DNA of 64,000 nt from Dyadobacter sp. CY347 (lineage in GTDB: Bacteria; Bacteroidota; Bacteroidia; Cytophagales; Spirosomataceae): positions 1 through 64,000 of the forward strand of contig NZ_JAKFFT010000008.1 in assembly GCF_021502655.1 (NCBI RefSeq). Reading direction: 5' to 3'. The notes under the pieces were generated by a model. It had not been told where the DNA came from, did no database searches, and worked only from the letters and a program-made list of their open reading frames with translations. The translations under genes and the position numbers were made by a program. Below are positions 53,410 through 62,654 of this stretch, piece after piece; the stretch's first letter is position 1; every line of letters starts with the position of its first letter.

Positions 53410-54891
53410 TCACAAATTAATTGAATAATTCAGGATTTCAACCGCCGTTCTGATTTCTCCCTCGTCCAGATTCCCGAATCCAAGCCGCATAGCGCTGAGC
53501 TGGCCGGTTTGGAAAAGCAATGTTTGGGGCAAATGCAGGTTTTGTTTCAAACAGGTCTTGCTAACCCGCATTAGATTAATGTCTTTTCGCCACTCCGTCC
53601 AGATCGCCAGTCCGCCGGGAGGGGTTTTGAAATTGAGAAATTCGTCGAAATTAGTGCGCAGTAATGTATCCAAAAGATCGCGTCGCTGGTGATAAACTTT
53701 CTGCGCCTTTTTAATATGTCGCTGAATTTCACCCTCATCCAAAAGCTCTCCTAATGCCTGTTCCATCATCAGATCACCCTGCCGGTCAATGATCCTGCGG
53801 AATTTCCCGAGTTCTGTGATCAGATTTTGTGGAGCAACAATGTAGCCGGAACGCAATCCGGGTGCCAGCGCTTTGCAAAATGAGCCGATATAAACCACCA
53901 TTCCAGCCGGATCGGCGCTCGCAAGCGGTAAAACCGGACTGCTGTTGTAATGAAAATCGTAGTCATGGTCATCTTCCAGAATGATAAAGCCATACTGCAC
54001 CGAAAGATTGAGCAATTCCATGCGCCGCTCCGCACTCAAAGTCACAGTTGTAGGATAATGATGGTGAGGCGTAATGTAAAGCATCCTCAGCCGCTTCGTT
54101 TCACATAATTTCCGCACAGCGTCCACGGAAATACCCTGCTCATCCACCGGAACCGAAATAATATTGGCCCCGGCCTGCTGAAAAATCATGTTCGCCACAT
54201 AGTAACTCAGGTTCCCCACCACCACATTATCTCCCTTTTTAAGAAGCAGCATAGAAGCGAGATAAATGCCCATCTGAATGCCGCGTGTGGTGATAATGTT
54301 CTCTTCTCCAATATGCAGACCGCGCGTATTATTCAGATAATCAGCGAGCTTTGTCCTAAAAAAAGCATTGCCTTCCACATGGGAATAGCTAAGCAATTTC
54401 CGGTTGTTATTTCTTCTTAAAACACTTGAATAGGCTTTTGCAAGCTTGTCCATGGGAGCCAGGCGCACGTCGGGAAGTCCGTCGGTGAATTCGAGTTCGG
54501 CTTTGGAAACGGAGACGGGCCTGTCCAGAAGCATGCTTTCTTCAAATGCAAAGCCTGCTTTTTGAGGATATTTAACCAAATAATCAGCATTAAAAGGCAA
54601 CGGATTTCCGGAATGTGCGGGTGACTTTTGGGTTACAAATGTTCCCTTATTCGGCCTGAGCTCGATCCAGCCCTGTGCATCAAGCTCATTATAAGCTGCT
54701 ACCACGGTTTTTCTGTGCACTTCCAGAATTTCTGCAAGCGAACGGCTCCCCGGCAATCTGGCGCCTGTATATAGCACGCCACGCTGGATCGCATTGATCA
54801 TCTGACGAGATATTTGCAGATAAACCGGCGTCTCATTTTGCCGGTCGATGGTGACAATACTTTGGAATGGAATTTCAACCGGACTACTCAT
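53410..54891 (-). CDS. MocR-type GntR/aminotransferase regulator
   Basis: The 493-residue regulator has an N-terminal winged helix of GntR type (about 14-85: PVYLQISRQMINAIQRG... GARLPGSRSLAEILEVHRKTVVAAYNEL). A full fold-type I aminotransferase domain follows with YIGSFCKALAPGLRSGYI, whose lysine should bind PLP. MocR proteins sense PLP or amino acids and often control a divergent gene, here the BtuB-like receptor 80 nt away. The frame is open upstream to 55104, but that part is antisense to the receptor's repeats, so the start at 54891 is used. Confidence 0.92.
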   Translation of the reverse strand: MSSPVEIPFQSIVTIDRQNETPVYLQISRQMINAIQRGVLYTGARLPGSRSLAEILEVHRKTVVAAYNELDAQGWIELRPNKGTFVTQKSPAHSGNPLPFNADYLVKYPQKAGFAFEESMLLDRPVSVSKAELEFTDGLPDVRLAPMDKLAKAYSSVLRRNNNRKLLSYSHVEGNAFFRTKLADYLNNTRGLHIGEENIITTRGIQMGIYLASMLLLKKGDNVVVGNLSYYVANMIFQQAGANIISVPVDEQGISVDAVRKLCETKRLRMLYITPHHHYPTTVTLSAERRMELLNLSVQYGFIILEDDHDYDFHYNSSPVLPLASADPAGMVVYIGSFCKALAPGLRSGYIVAPQNLITELGKFRRIIDRQGDLMMEQALGELLDEGEIQRHIKKAQKVYHQRRDLLDTLLRTNFDEFLNFKTPPGGLAIWTEWRKDINLMRVSKTCLKQNLHLPQTLLFQTGQLSAMRLGFGNLDEGEIRTAVEILNYSINL

Positions 54892-54946
54892 AAACTTAAA
54901 ACCGGAGCATGTTAACAGTCCGGCAAGATAGTAAGTTTGTCCAAAA

Positions 54947-54954
54947 TAACTTTG
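54947..54954 (+). promoter_or_regulatory. -7 box ahead of the BtuB-like receptor
   Basis: TAACTTTG matches TAnnTTTG exactly, 17 nt before the ATG at 54972. No TTG lies 19-20 nt upstream, which would fit a promoter that needs the divergent MocR regulator. Confidence 0.4.
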
Positions 54955-54971
54955 ATTCTGATATTTCAGCC

Positions 54972-57029
54972 ATGATGACAATGCTATTATCTTTTTTAGT
55001 CCGGGCCTTGAAAGGCCCGGCAATGTTTTACTTTGCAATTTTGAAAGGCCCGGCAATGTTTTGCTTTTCAATTTTGAAAGGCCCGGCAATGTTTTGCTTT
55101 GCAATTTTGTATTCCAATATGCTTTATGCGCAGGATATTTCTTTGGATCCTGTTACCGTAACTTCTTCGCTTGTTGAGCAACGGGCTTCGCAGACTGGCC
55201 GGAACATTGCTGTTATCAAAGGCGAATATTTTCAGAACCTGCCTGTTCATAGCATTGATGATTTGCTTCGTTATGTGCCGGGCGTGGAAATCCAGGCGCG
55301 TGGGCCGATGGGTTCGCAAAGTGACATTGTGTTACGCGGCGGGACCTTTCAGCAAGTGCTCATTATTCTGGACGGTTTAAGGCTGAATGATCCTAATACA
55401 GGCCATTTTAATGCATATATACCTATTTCCCCTTCTGAAATCGAGCGTATCGAAGTTTTGAAAGGCGCTTCCTCAGCCATTTATGGTTCCGATGCTGTGG
55501 GTGGTGTGATTCATGTAATTTCCAAAACATTTGCAGCACGCTTACAATCAGGAAATAATGGTGAAAATACAGATGCAGTGCAGAGAACGAGCATTAATGG
55601 CGCGTTAACCGCTGGTGAATATGGCTTAAAAAATGCCAATGTGGGAGCGTTTGTACAGCGAAATAGGCTGGCGGTTTCAGGTGGTTTTTTATCAAATAAC
55701 GCTTCCGGCGTTCAGCAGCGAGGCATTAAGGGATATTTTCATAACAATACGGCGTCGCTTTCGCTCAATTATGCGCTTTCTCCCAGTCTGAATGTAGCCG
55801 TGCGGAGTGCCTACGATCACCGCGATTTTGCTGCCCAGAATTTTTACACAGCCCTCAAATCCGATACAGCGAGTGAGAAGGTAAAAACATCCTGGAATCA
55901 GATTAAAATCGGTTTTAAGAAAGAAAAAACGGCCATTACGCTAGATGGAGGCTATAAATTTGTTCGCGATCAGTATCTATTTAACCCTCATTCCATCGCT
56001 AATAACAGCAAATCGCAGTTGTGGCAAGGCCTGCTAACCTGGCAGCAAACATTCACGCAAAGCACGAACCTGATTGCTGGCGTAAATTACCAAAACCGGA
56101 ACATTGCTTCCAATGACCGCGGCGACCATTCGCTGAGCCAGCTCGCGCCGTTTGTTTCTTTGGTCCAAAATATCGGCTCCAATTTCACAGTAACACCTTC
56201 TGTAAGATTGGATTGGCGCGAAAGCATTGGTTCGGAAGTGGTCCCGCAGATCAATTTATCTTATAAAAAAGACAACTGGCAAGTGCGCGGAAGCGCTGGT
56301 AAAACGATCCGCGACGCTGACTTCACCGAGCGATTTAATAACTATCAAAAAACCTTGGTAACAGGCGGAAATGTGGGCAATCCAGCATTAAAAGCTGAAA
56401 AATCATTCAGTTATGAAGCAGGTGCGGATTGGTTTTTGACCAACAGCAACACAAATCAGCTCAAAATTTCCGGGACATTTTTTCAAAGACTACAAAACGA
56501 CCTAATTGATTACGTTTCAACCCCTTATGCCCAAATGCCACGTAAAGAGAACTTATCTCCAACCGGGACTTTTGGCTTGGCACTGAACATTGCAGAAGTG
56601 AATACAACGGGATTCGAGCTTGATTTTCAGACTGTTAATGCTCTCTCATCCAATCAAAAGCTGATATTCAATGCAGGATTAACGTGGTTGAAAAGCGAAA
56701 GCAGCAATGCGCAGCCTTCTTTTTATGTATCGTCTCACGCGAAATTCCTGGGCAACTTTTCTGCCATTTACCAGGTCTCCGGGTTTTCAATTAGTCTGAA
56801 TGGGTTGTATAAAAACAGGGCAGAGCGTGCGGCATCAGCCATTGAAGCGAACATTTCGAAAGATTATTTTTTACTAAATGCAAAGGCGGAATATGCTTTT
56901 CTGAACCGCAGCCTGGCCGTATTCGTGCAGGCCGACAATGCATTTGACGTTCAGTACAGCGATCTGCTTGGCTCCAAAATGCCGGGCCGATGGGCGATGG
57001 CCGGTTTGAGATTCAATTTTATCAAATAG
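54972..57029 (+). CDS. BtuB-like TonB-dependent receptor with repeat-built signal peptide
   Basis: This 685-residue receptor has no carboxypeptidase-like domain. The mature part starts near QDISLDPVTVTSS, with plug motifs DLLRYVPGVEIQARGP, IVLRGGTFQQVLIILDGLRLND and IERIEVLKGASSAIYGSDAVGGVIHVISK, then a barrel ending WAMAGLRFNFIK. The layout is that of cobalamin/siderophore receptors; the ligand is unproven. The signal peptide is unusual: MMTMLLSFLVRA followed by three copies of LKGPAMFxFxI and LYSNMLYAQ. Starts at 54972, 54975 or 54981 are possible; the frame is open to 54909, but that is before the likely transcription start. Confidence 0.87.
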   Translation: MMTMLLSFLVRALKGPAMFYFAILKGPAMFCFSILKGPAMFCFAILYSNMLYAQDISLDPVTVTSSLVEQRASQTGRNIAVIKGEYFQNLPVHSIDDLLRYVPGVEIQARGPMGSQSDIVLRGGTFQQVLIILDGLRLNDPNTGHFNAYIPISPSEIERIEVLKGASSAIYGSDAVGGVIHVISKTFAARLQSGNNGENTDAVQRTSINGALTAGEYGLKNANVGAFVQRNRLAVSGGFLSNNASGVQQRGIKGYFHNNTASLSLNYALSPSLNVAVRSAYDHRDFAAQNFYTALKSDTASEKVKTSWNQIKIGFKKEKTAITLDGGYKFVRDQYLFNPHSIANNSKSQLWQGLLTWQQTFTQSTNLIAGVNYQNRNIASNDRGDHSLSQLAPFVSLVQNIGSNFTVTPSVRLDWRESIGSEVVPQINLSYKKDNWQVRGSAGKTIRDADFTERFNNYQKTLVTGGNVGNPALKAEKSFSYEAGADWFLTNSNTNQLKISGTFFQRLQNDLIDYVSTPYAQMPRKENLSPTGTFGLALNIAEVNTTGFELDFQTVNALSSNQKLIFNAGLTWLKSESSNAQPSFYVSSHAKFLGNFSAIYQVSGFSISLNGLYKNRAERAASAIEANISKDYFLLNAKAEYAFLNRSLAVFVQADNAFDVQYSDLLGSKMPGRWAMAGLRFNFIK
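55008..55106 (+). repeat. Three tandem 33-bp repeats, in frame, in a signal peptide
   Basis: The units 55008-55040, 55041-55073 and 55074-55106 are nearly identical, differing at about three positions. Each codes for 11 residues, LKGPAMF(Y/C)F(A/S)I. The count of units can change without shifting the frame. The unit contains GGCCCGGC, a GC-rich core unlike the flanks. Confidence 0.93.
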
Positions 57030-57076
57030 AGAATCTTTATTATCTGTCAGCCCGTATATTCGAATAGCTTTCTGAC

Positions 57077-57958
57077 ATGATTATGCTTTCGAATATCTAC
57101 ATCCCCTCAATTTTCCTGACCATTTACCTAACGGTCCGCAGCGCCGAAATTTTTGGTCAGTCTACGGTAAATGGTGCAAACCGACCGTTAGAAAAATCAT
57201 TTGCGTTAAATCAGGAGAATGATCATACTTTATCGGATGGAACGGCGACTACTCACGAACGATCTTCCGCGCCGGACCCCGATAAAATGAATCTCTATTT
57301 TTTAAGCGGCTTAGGAGCTGACAAGCGCGTTTTTAGCAAATTAGTTTTGGACGAACGGTTTGCTGTTCATTATATCGATTGGATCAAGCCGGAGAAAAAA
57401 GAAACAATTGCACACTATGCGGGCAGGCTGGCTTCGCAGATTGACACCACGCGGCCATTTCAATTAGTAGGCTTGTCATTTGGCGGGATTATTGCCTCCG
57501 AGCTTTCTGAAATCGTTCACCCGGAGCAAATAATCATTATTTCGAGCACACCAACAGGCGTTCCGATCTCCAAATTTTATCAGGGATTAACAAAATTTTT
57601 GTTGCTAAGCCCATTTGCTGCACCGTTTTTGAAGTCTACCAATACATTTACCTACAAATTTTTCGGCGCCGACACGCCAGAACTGAAAGCTCTGCTGAAA
57701 TCCATTTTGCATGACACCGACAGCAAATTCCTGAAATGGGCTTTGGTAAGAATGGGAACCTGGAAAAGGCAGGACAACCTTGAAAATCTGTATCACATTC
57801 ACGGCACGGCAGATAAGTTGATCCCCATCAAAATGGTAAAACCCGATGTGTCCATTGATGGCGCGGGCCATTTGATGGTTTACGCCCAAGCCAAGCAGAT
57901 ATCGGATATTTTAAATAAAAAACTGAGCGATAACTGGGTCACGACGCCCACTCGTTGA
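57077..57958 (+). CDS. Alpha/beta hydrolase
   Basis: The 293-residue protein has an alpha/beta-hydrolase core starting at M71 (MNLYFLSGLGADKRVF) with nucleophile S134 in GLSFGG, HGTADKLIPI holding the probable acid, and GAGHLMVY with the catalytic histidine. The first 70 residues include a possible signal or anchor (IYIPSIFLTIYLTV) and a Ser/Thr-rich linker; relatives of the core usually start at the MNLYFLSG position (57287). Which start is used is uncertain. The 3' end overlaps the convergent oxidoreductase by 20 nt. Confidence 0.82.
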   Translation: MIMLSNIYIPSIFLTIYLTVRSAEIFGQSTVNGANRPLEKSFALNQENDHTLSDGTATTHERSSAPDPDKMNLYFLSGLGADKRVFSKLVLDERFAVHYIDWIKPEKKETIAHYAGRLASQIDTTRPFQLVGLSFGGIIASELSEIVHPEQIIIISSTPTGVPISKFYQGLTKFLLLSPFAAPFLKSTNTFTYKFFGADTPELKALLKSILHDTDSKFLKWALVRMGTWKRQDNLENLYHIHGTADKLIPIKMVKPDVSIDGAGHLMVYAQAKQISDILNKKLSDNWVTTPTR

Positions 57959-58928
57959 CCAAAATAATCTTTCCGATATGATCGCTCGTTTCCATTAATG
58001 CGTGTGCTTGGGATGCTTCATTCATAGGAAATTGAGCGGCGATCACAGTTTTAAACTTTCCGGAATTGATTACGGGCCAAACATTGTCGAGAATTTCATT
58101 TGCAAGCTCAGTTTTGAATTCGTCGCTTCTGTTACGCAATGTGCTCCCGGTGATCGTAAGGCGTTTTTTCATAATTAATCCAAAATCCACCTCGGTCCCT
58201 TCAAGTTTACTGCCTTTCATGGTGTTGATAAAGACAAGCCGGCCGTCTTCCCGCAACAATCTGATATTTTTTGGAATGTAATCGCCTCCTACCATGTCCA
58301 GGATCGCATCCACACCTTCACTCTTCAGGTTTTCTTCAAAATCTTCGGTTTTATAATTAATGCCAATATCTGCGCCTAACCCAAGGCAAGCATTGCACTT
58401 TTCATCCGAGCCAGCCGTTGTGAAAACCTTCGCACCAAATGCTTTTGCAAGTTGAATAGCCGTAATTCCGATCCCGCTTGTGCCGCCATGAACCAGAAAA
58501 TTTTCTCCCTCAATAAGTTTCCCACGTTGAAATGCATTATGCCAGACGGTAAAAACCGTTTCCGGCAAAGACGCAGCCTGCACGAAATCGAAGCCATTGG
58601 GGACGGGCAAACAATGTCCGGCTTGTGCGATGGCATACTGAGCATAACCGCCTCCCGCCAGCAACGCGCAAACGGCATCGCCTTTTTTCCAGTTAGTAAC
58701 CTGATGCCCAACCTGCTCAATGATCCCCGCCACTTCCAACCCCGGAATATCTTGTGGTGCCCAGGCCGGCGGCGGATAATTTCCTTTGCGTTGGAAAACG
58801 TCGGGACGGTTGATCCCGGCTGCATAAACTTTAATTAGTACCTGGTTGTCAGCAGGTTGTGGCGTTGGACGCTCTTCCATACGAAGCACTTCCGGGCCGC
58901 CGGGCTGTGATATTATAATGGCTTTCAT
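57939..58928 (-). CDS. NAD(P)H-quinone oxidoreductase (zinc-free MDR family)
   Basis: The 329-residue medium-chain dehydrogenase/reductase is of the quinone oxidoreductase (PIG3/zeta-crystallin) type. It has an N-terminal GroES-like domain with IPGLEVAGIIEQVG, then LVHGGTSGIGITAIQLAKAFGAKV as the NADPH-binding fold. The zinc ligands of alcohol dehydrogenases are absent. It would reduce quinones with NADPH. Last gene of a minus-strand operon, 26 nt after yccF. Confidence 0.93.
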   Translation of the reverse strand: MKAIIISQPGGPEVLRMEERPTPQPADNQVLIKVYAAGINRPDVFQRKGNYPPPAWAPQDIPGLEVAGIIEQVGHQVTNWKKGDAVCALLAGGGYAQYAIAQAGHCLPVPNGFDFVQAASLPETVFTVWHNAFQRGKLIEGENFLVHGGTSGIGITAIQLAKAFGAKVFTTAGSDEKCNACLGLGADIGINYKTEDFEENLKSEGVDAILDMVGGDYIPKNIRLLREDGRLVFINTMKGSKLEGTEVDFGLIMKKRLTITGSTLRNRSDEFKTELANEILDNVWPVINSGKFKTVIAAQFPMNEASQAHALMETSDHIGKIILVNEWAS

Positions 58929-58954
58929 GTTTTTACTGTCAAATGAGATAATGA

Positions 58955-59323
58955 CTAGTAAATTTCTTTGCCAAACGGCGTGAAAGACAAGCTCATCAAT
59001 TTGAAATGTTGCTTCGCAAATGGCAAGCCAATGATGGTAATGGCCAGGATTATGCCAAAAACAAGGTGGGTGATTGCAATCCAGATCCCACCCAGCACGA
59101 TCCAGATAATGTTAAAAATAGTGGACAAACAACCCGTATTCCCCGGAACATCTCTCACCTGCTGCCCGAAAGGAAACAATGTAAGCATCCCGATTTTGAA
59201 GCATTGGACGCCAAATGGAATGCCGATAATGGTCAGGCAGAGTGCAAAACCAACGATCATGTATTCCAGAAAAACGATAAATCCGCCAAAGATCAGCCAG
59301 ATGATGTTACCTATTAAGTTCAT
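58955..59323 (-). CDS. YccF domain protein
   Basis: This 122-residue inner-membrane protein has two copies of the YccF repeat. Each has a hydrophobic pair of helices and the signature IIGIPFGVQCFKIGMLTLFPFG or IIGLPFAKQHFKLMSLSFTPFG. Such duplicated YccF proteins are common and their function is unknown. It lies 16 nt after a pseudouridine synthase gene in the same operon. Confidence 0.92.
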   Translation of the reverse strand: MNLIGNIIWLIFGGFIVFLEYMIVGFALCLTIIGIPFGVQCFKIGMLTLFPFGQQVRDVPGNTGCLSTIFNIIWIVLGGIWIAITHLVFGIILAITIIGLPFAKQHFKLMSLSFTPFGKEIY

Positions 59324-59339
59324 GTTGAGGTCGTTTTAG

Positions 59340-59954
59340 TTATTTCCAATTATTGATCTTCAATAACCTAAAAAATTCGTTCTCTTCAATCTCTTTTACA
59401 CCACCGGCAACCAGGTCGCCCAATTCCAGGTCCTCTATGCTTACGCGGATGAGTCGTTTGCAGCGGTGACCAGCGGTCCGCACCATTTTGCGGATCTGAT
59501 GATATTTCCCTTCGGTTAATGTGATTTTCAGCCAGGTGTTCGGCACGCCTTCCCAGCTTTCACTCGAATGCGGAGGCAATATTACGGGCCTTGGAATGAT
59601 TTCAACTTCGCATGATGACGTCACATATTCAACGCCGCCTTTTATTTTTATTCCAATCCCCGTCCTGAGCTTATGCAGCGTTTCCTCACTGACATGATGG
59701 CCTACATTCACCCAGTAAGTCCGCTTATGCGGCACCTCGCCCTGAAACAGCAAATTGGTAACACGCTTATTTGTAGTAAGGATCAAAAGCCCCTCAGAAT
59801 GCCCGTCCAACCGCCCAATCGCATGAATCCCCTCCGGAAAATCAAACCCCAGATCCCCCAGCAACCCCACATCATCCGGACTCACAAACTGCGAAACCAT
59901 ATTGGGGGGCTTGTTGATGATAAAGTAACGGTGCGGTTTATTAATTGAATTCAT
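59340..59954 (-). CDS. RsuA/RluE-type pseudouridine synthase
   Basis: The 204-residue enzyme has the catalytic motif AIGRLDGHSEGLLILT with D50 and the C-terminal EGKYHQIRKM. It has no S4 domain, like E. coli RluE (23S rRNA U2457). It would isomerise a uridine in rRNA; the exact target is inferred. The ATG at 59954 is preferred over a TTG two codons upstream. DUF3500 gene ends 8 nt upstream, so this is the second gene of the operon. Confidence 0.9.
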   Translation of the reverse strand: MNSINKPHRYFIINKPPNMVSQFVSPDDVGLLGDLGFDFPEGIHAIGRLDGHSEGLLILTTNKRVTNLLFQGEVPHKRTYWVNVGHHVSEETLHKLRTGIGIKIKGGVEYVTSSCEVEIIPRPVILPPHSSESWEGVPNTWLKITLTEGKYHQIRKMVRTAGHRCKRLIRVSIEDLELGDLVAGGVKEIEENEFFRLLKINNWK

Positions 59955-59962
59955 GCCCAAAG

Positions 59963-61039
59963 TTAATGCGCCTTCTCGTAATGCCTCCGCAACATATCTT
60001 CCCCGAAATCATTTACCAAATCCCTCACAACAGAGTGAATGTGGTTTCCTTCGTTTTGGGTGTTGTCGAATTCGATGAGGAAGGTGGGGCCGTGGATGCG
60101 GTAGTAGTGGCCCTGGCCGGATCCGATGATGTTTTTTTGATCGCCCATCCAGGCAAAATGTATTTTATCCAGGCCTGTTTTTTCCAATTCTGCCCATTGC
60201 TGGTTTTTCAATGTCACGTGATAACGCTGTAAATACGACATAATCAGTTTTTTGAAGGCTGCTTTTTGCGGTGCGGTCATTTCAGCCATGGGGATGCCTT
60301 GCATTTTTTCCAACGATGCCTTTCTGGAATTGGAAGTAAACATTTCGTTGGGTGCGGTGCTGCCTATGACGGCTTTTTCGAGCTGTTTTTCATCGAATAA
60401 GTGTAGTAACTCAAATGCTGAATCTTCCTCGTTTTTCAGGATGCGCAAACCTTTTTGCGGCACATCCGCCTGCACATTACCAGGGTTACTGCCCATGAAA
60501 CTCGGTGTGTAAGTGATCTCGCCTTTGATGGACGAAAAATGCAGCGACAAATGATGCCCTTCCACCCGCCAGCCCCAGGGATCCTTACCTGGCTCTCCAA
60601 AAACCAGAAAAGCAAAGTTTTCAGGATCGCGGTAAGTGTCGTTGGCAGGCCGTGTTTCAACAACTCTCAGTACATTTTCAAGGTCAATGATCTGCTCGGC
60701 TTTGGCATAACCTTCCTGGCTCAAAACCAGCTTGATCATATCCATAGCCACTTTTCGCTGGGCGGCAGTCATGGTTTTGAATGTGATTCCTTTCCGTTTC
60801 CGGGGAGTGAAATTCCAGTCGAAGCGGGCAGGATCGTCGTAGGGTAACTTGGTTTCTGCCAGCTGTTCTGCTGAAAGTGATTGAAGGAATGTTGTGGCGG
60901 CAACTGCCATTTCTCTGGCTAACTTTTCGTCTTTTGCAAGGTCTTTATCAATATCATTCCCTGCGGCCCATAAAAACATTGAACCGCTGAATATGAGCAT
61001 GTTGAACAGCAGAGCGATTACTATCAGAAACTTTTTCAT
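59963..61039 (-). CDS. DUF3500 protein, exported
   Basis: The 358-residue protein has an N-terminal signal (MKKFLIVIALLFNMLIFSGSMFLWAAG) followed by a DUF3500 domain. Characteristic parts include FAFLVFGEPGKDPWGWRVEGHHLSLHF, SFMGSNPGNV, IHFAWMGD and the C-terminal FDNTQNEGNHIHSVVRD. The family is of unknown function and contains conserved histidines that may bind metal. It heads a minus-strand operon with the pseudouridine synthase, yccF and the oxidoreductase. Confidence 0.88.
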   Translation of the reverse strand: MKKFLIVIALLFNMLIFSGSMFLWAAGNDIDKDLAKDEKLAREMAVAATTFLQSLSAEQLAETKLPYDDPARFDWNFTPRKRKGITFKTMTAAQRKVAMDMIKLVLSQEGYAKAEQIIDLENVLRVVETRPANDTYRDPENFAFLVFGEPGKDPWGWRVEGHHLSLHFSSIKGEITYTPSFMGSNPGNVQADVPQKGLRILKNEEDSAFELLHLFDEKQLEKAVIGSTAPNEMFTSNSRKASLEKMQGIPMAEMTAPQKAAFKKLIMSYLQRYHVTLKNQQWAELEKTGLDKIHFAWMGDQKNIIGSGQGHYYRIHGPTFLIEFDNTQNEGNHIHSVVRDLVNDFGEDMLRRHYEKAH

Positions 61040-61154
61040 CTATATCTTATTTGAGAAATTCACATTAGAACAATGTATAAATCAAAAGCCCCATGCCTTG
61101 CGAAACTACCAATGTGAGTTTCTCCGCGGCCAGCAGGACAACGCCGGTTATTCC

Positions 61155-61192
61155 TTAATTACCGGAAAGGGATTAGTTTTGCCGGCAATTAA
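61155..61192 (+). promoter_or_regulatory. dgt -7 box inside an inverted repeat
   Basis: TTAATTACCGG (61155-61165) and CCGGCAATTAA (61182-61192) form arms with one mismatch. TAGTTTTG (61174-61181), an exact TAnnTTTG box, lies in the loop, 20 nt before the dgt start. A regulator bound to the arms would control this promoter. Confidence 0.45.
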
Positions 61193-61201
61193 AATTTTTG
61201 A

Positions 61202-62548
61202 ATGATGAATTGGGAGAAATTACTTTCGGCGAAGCGGTGGGGCAGTGAAGACAAATACAATGCGGATCCGGCCGAGGCGCGGTCGGAATTCCAGCGCGAT
61301 TACGACCGGCTGATTTTCTCCTCACCATTCAGAAGATTGCAGAACAAGACTCAGGTTTTCCCGCTTCCCGGAAGCGTATTCGTTCATAACAGACTCACAC
61401 ACAGCCTGGAAGTGGCCAGCGTAGGAAAGTCATTAGGAAGAATTTTTTATAATAAACTCAAAAAAGACGATCCTAACATCGACGACAAGCTGCCGTTAAT
61501 CAGCGAAATCGGGAACATTGTTTCGGCTGCCTGCCTCGCGCACGACCTCGGTAACCCGGCATTTGGACATTCGGGCGAGGCTGCGATCTCACATTATTTT
61601 ACCAATGATGCCGGCTTGCAGTATCGCGACAAAGTCACCGAATCACAATGGGCTGATCTGACGCATTTTGAGGGAAATGCCAATGCTTTTCGCATTCTTA
61701 CGCACCCTTATGCCGGTAAGGGTTACGGCAGTTTTGCGCTCACTTATTCCACGCTTGCGGCCATTGCAAAATATCCGTGCGAGTCGATTGCCGGCCATAA
61801 TAAATCTAACATCTACACAAAAAAATACGGCTTCTTCCAATCAGAGCAAGCTGGTTTTCAGAAGATTGCAGCGGATCTGGAACTGGATATGGTTACGGAT
61901 TCCCCATTGGTTTACAAGCGACATCCGCTGGTTTATCTCGTTGAAGCAGCAGATGATATTTGCTACAACATTATCGACCTTGAAGATGCGCACCGGCTGA
62001 AAATCTTATCTTACGGCGAGGTTGAAACATTGCTACTGCGGCTTTGTAATGATCCGAAAATGCCTGCGCGCCTAACAGAAATTGATGACGAAGACGCCAA
62101 AATCAGTTTGTTAAGGGCCAAATCCATCAGTACATTGATTTTCCAATGTTCGGAATTGTTCTATAATGAACAGGACGCCATTCTCAGCGGCGACTTTAAC
62201 TCAGGGCTGATCGATGCAATTCAGGAGCCATATCGCTCGGTGATGAAGGACATTGTGAACATTTCTGTGAACAAAATCTATAATTACTCGTCCGTTGTTC
62301 AGATCGAAGTGGCGGGTTATAAGGTGATGGGCGGCTTGCTCGAAGAATTTGTCCCGGCTTATCTCAACAACAATTCACATTATTCACGGAAGTTGGTCGA
62401 CCTGATTCCTAAACAATTTATCACTTCAAAAACCGACGAATATGCTAAAATTCAAACGGTCCTGGATTTTGTTTCGGGCATGACGGATCTGTATGCAGTG
62501 GAGTTATTCAGAAAAATTAAGGGTATTTCGTTCCCTTCGCTCTCCTGA
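61202..62548 (+). CDS. dgt: Deoxyguanosinetriphosphate triphosphohydrolase-like protein
   Basis: This 448-residue HD-domain dNTPase would cleave dNTPs to nucleoside and triphosphate. It shows FRRLQNKTQVFP (43-54), NRLTHSLEVA with H67, and CLAHDLGNPAFGHSGE with H114/D115, the metal-binding set, then YLVEAADDICYNIIDLED with a further aspartate. Length fits Dgt. It balances dNTP pools against NrdAB, whose genes are elsewhere in the window. Single-gene unit. Confidence 0.94.
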   Translation: MMNWEKLLSAKRWGSEDKYNADPAEARSEFQRDYDRLIFSSPFRRLQNKTQVFPLPGSVFVHNRLTHSLEVASVGKSLGRIFYNKLKKDDPNIDDKLPLISEIGNIVSAACLAHDLGNPAFGHSGEAAISHYFTNDAGLQYRDKVTESQWADLTHFEGNANAFRILTHPYAGKGYGSFALTYSTLAAIAKYPCESIAGHNKSNIYTKKYGFFQSEQAGFQKIAADLELDMVTDSPLVYKRHPLVYLVEAADDICYNIIDLEDAHRLKILSYGEVETLLLRLCNDPKMPARLTEIDDEDAKISLLRAKSISTLIFQCSELFYNEQDAILSGDFNSGLIDAIQEPYRSVMKDIVNISVNKIYNYSSVVQIEVAGYKVMGGLLEEFVPAYLNNNSHYSRKLVDLIPKQFITSKTDEYAKIQTVLDFVSGMTDLYAVELFRKIKGISFPSLS

Positions 62549-62654
62549 AAATGTTTTTTGAAATAGAAACTTTTGGTTAAATGTAAAATTAATTCGTCTG
62601 TCAAAAGTTTTCTGTAAATTGTTGATCTAATTCATAAGCCCGATCAATCTTTTT

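Noticed and set aside
54892..54971. Cobalamin riboswitch ahead of the BtuB-like receptor
   Set aside because: The gap between MocR and the receptor is only about 80 nt, too short for a B12 aptamer, and no B12-box-like sequence is seen.
54892..55104. 71-residue N-terminal extension of the MocR regulator containing KTLPGLSKL repeats
   Set aside because: It is the antisense of the receptor's signal-peptide repeats and crosses the intergenic promoter region; the GntR domain starts normally after MSSPVEIPFQ.
55008..55106. Possible CRISPR-like repeat array
   Set aside because: The 33-bp units are directly adjacent with no spacers and keep an open reading frame; no cas genes are present.
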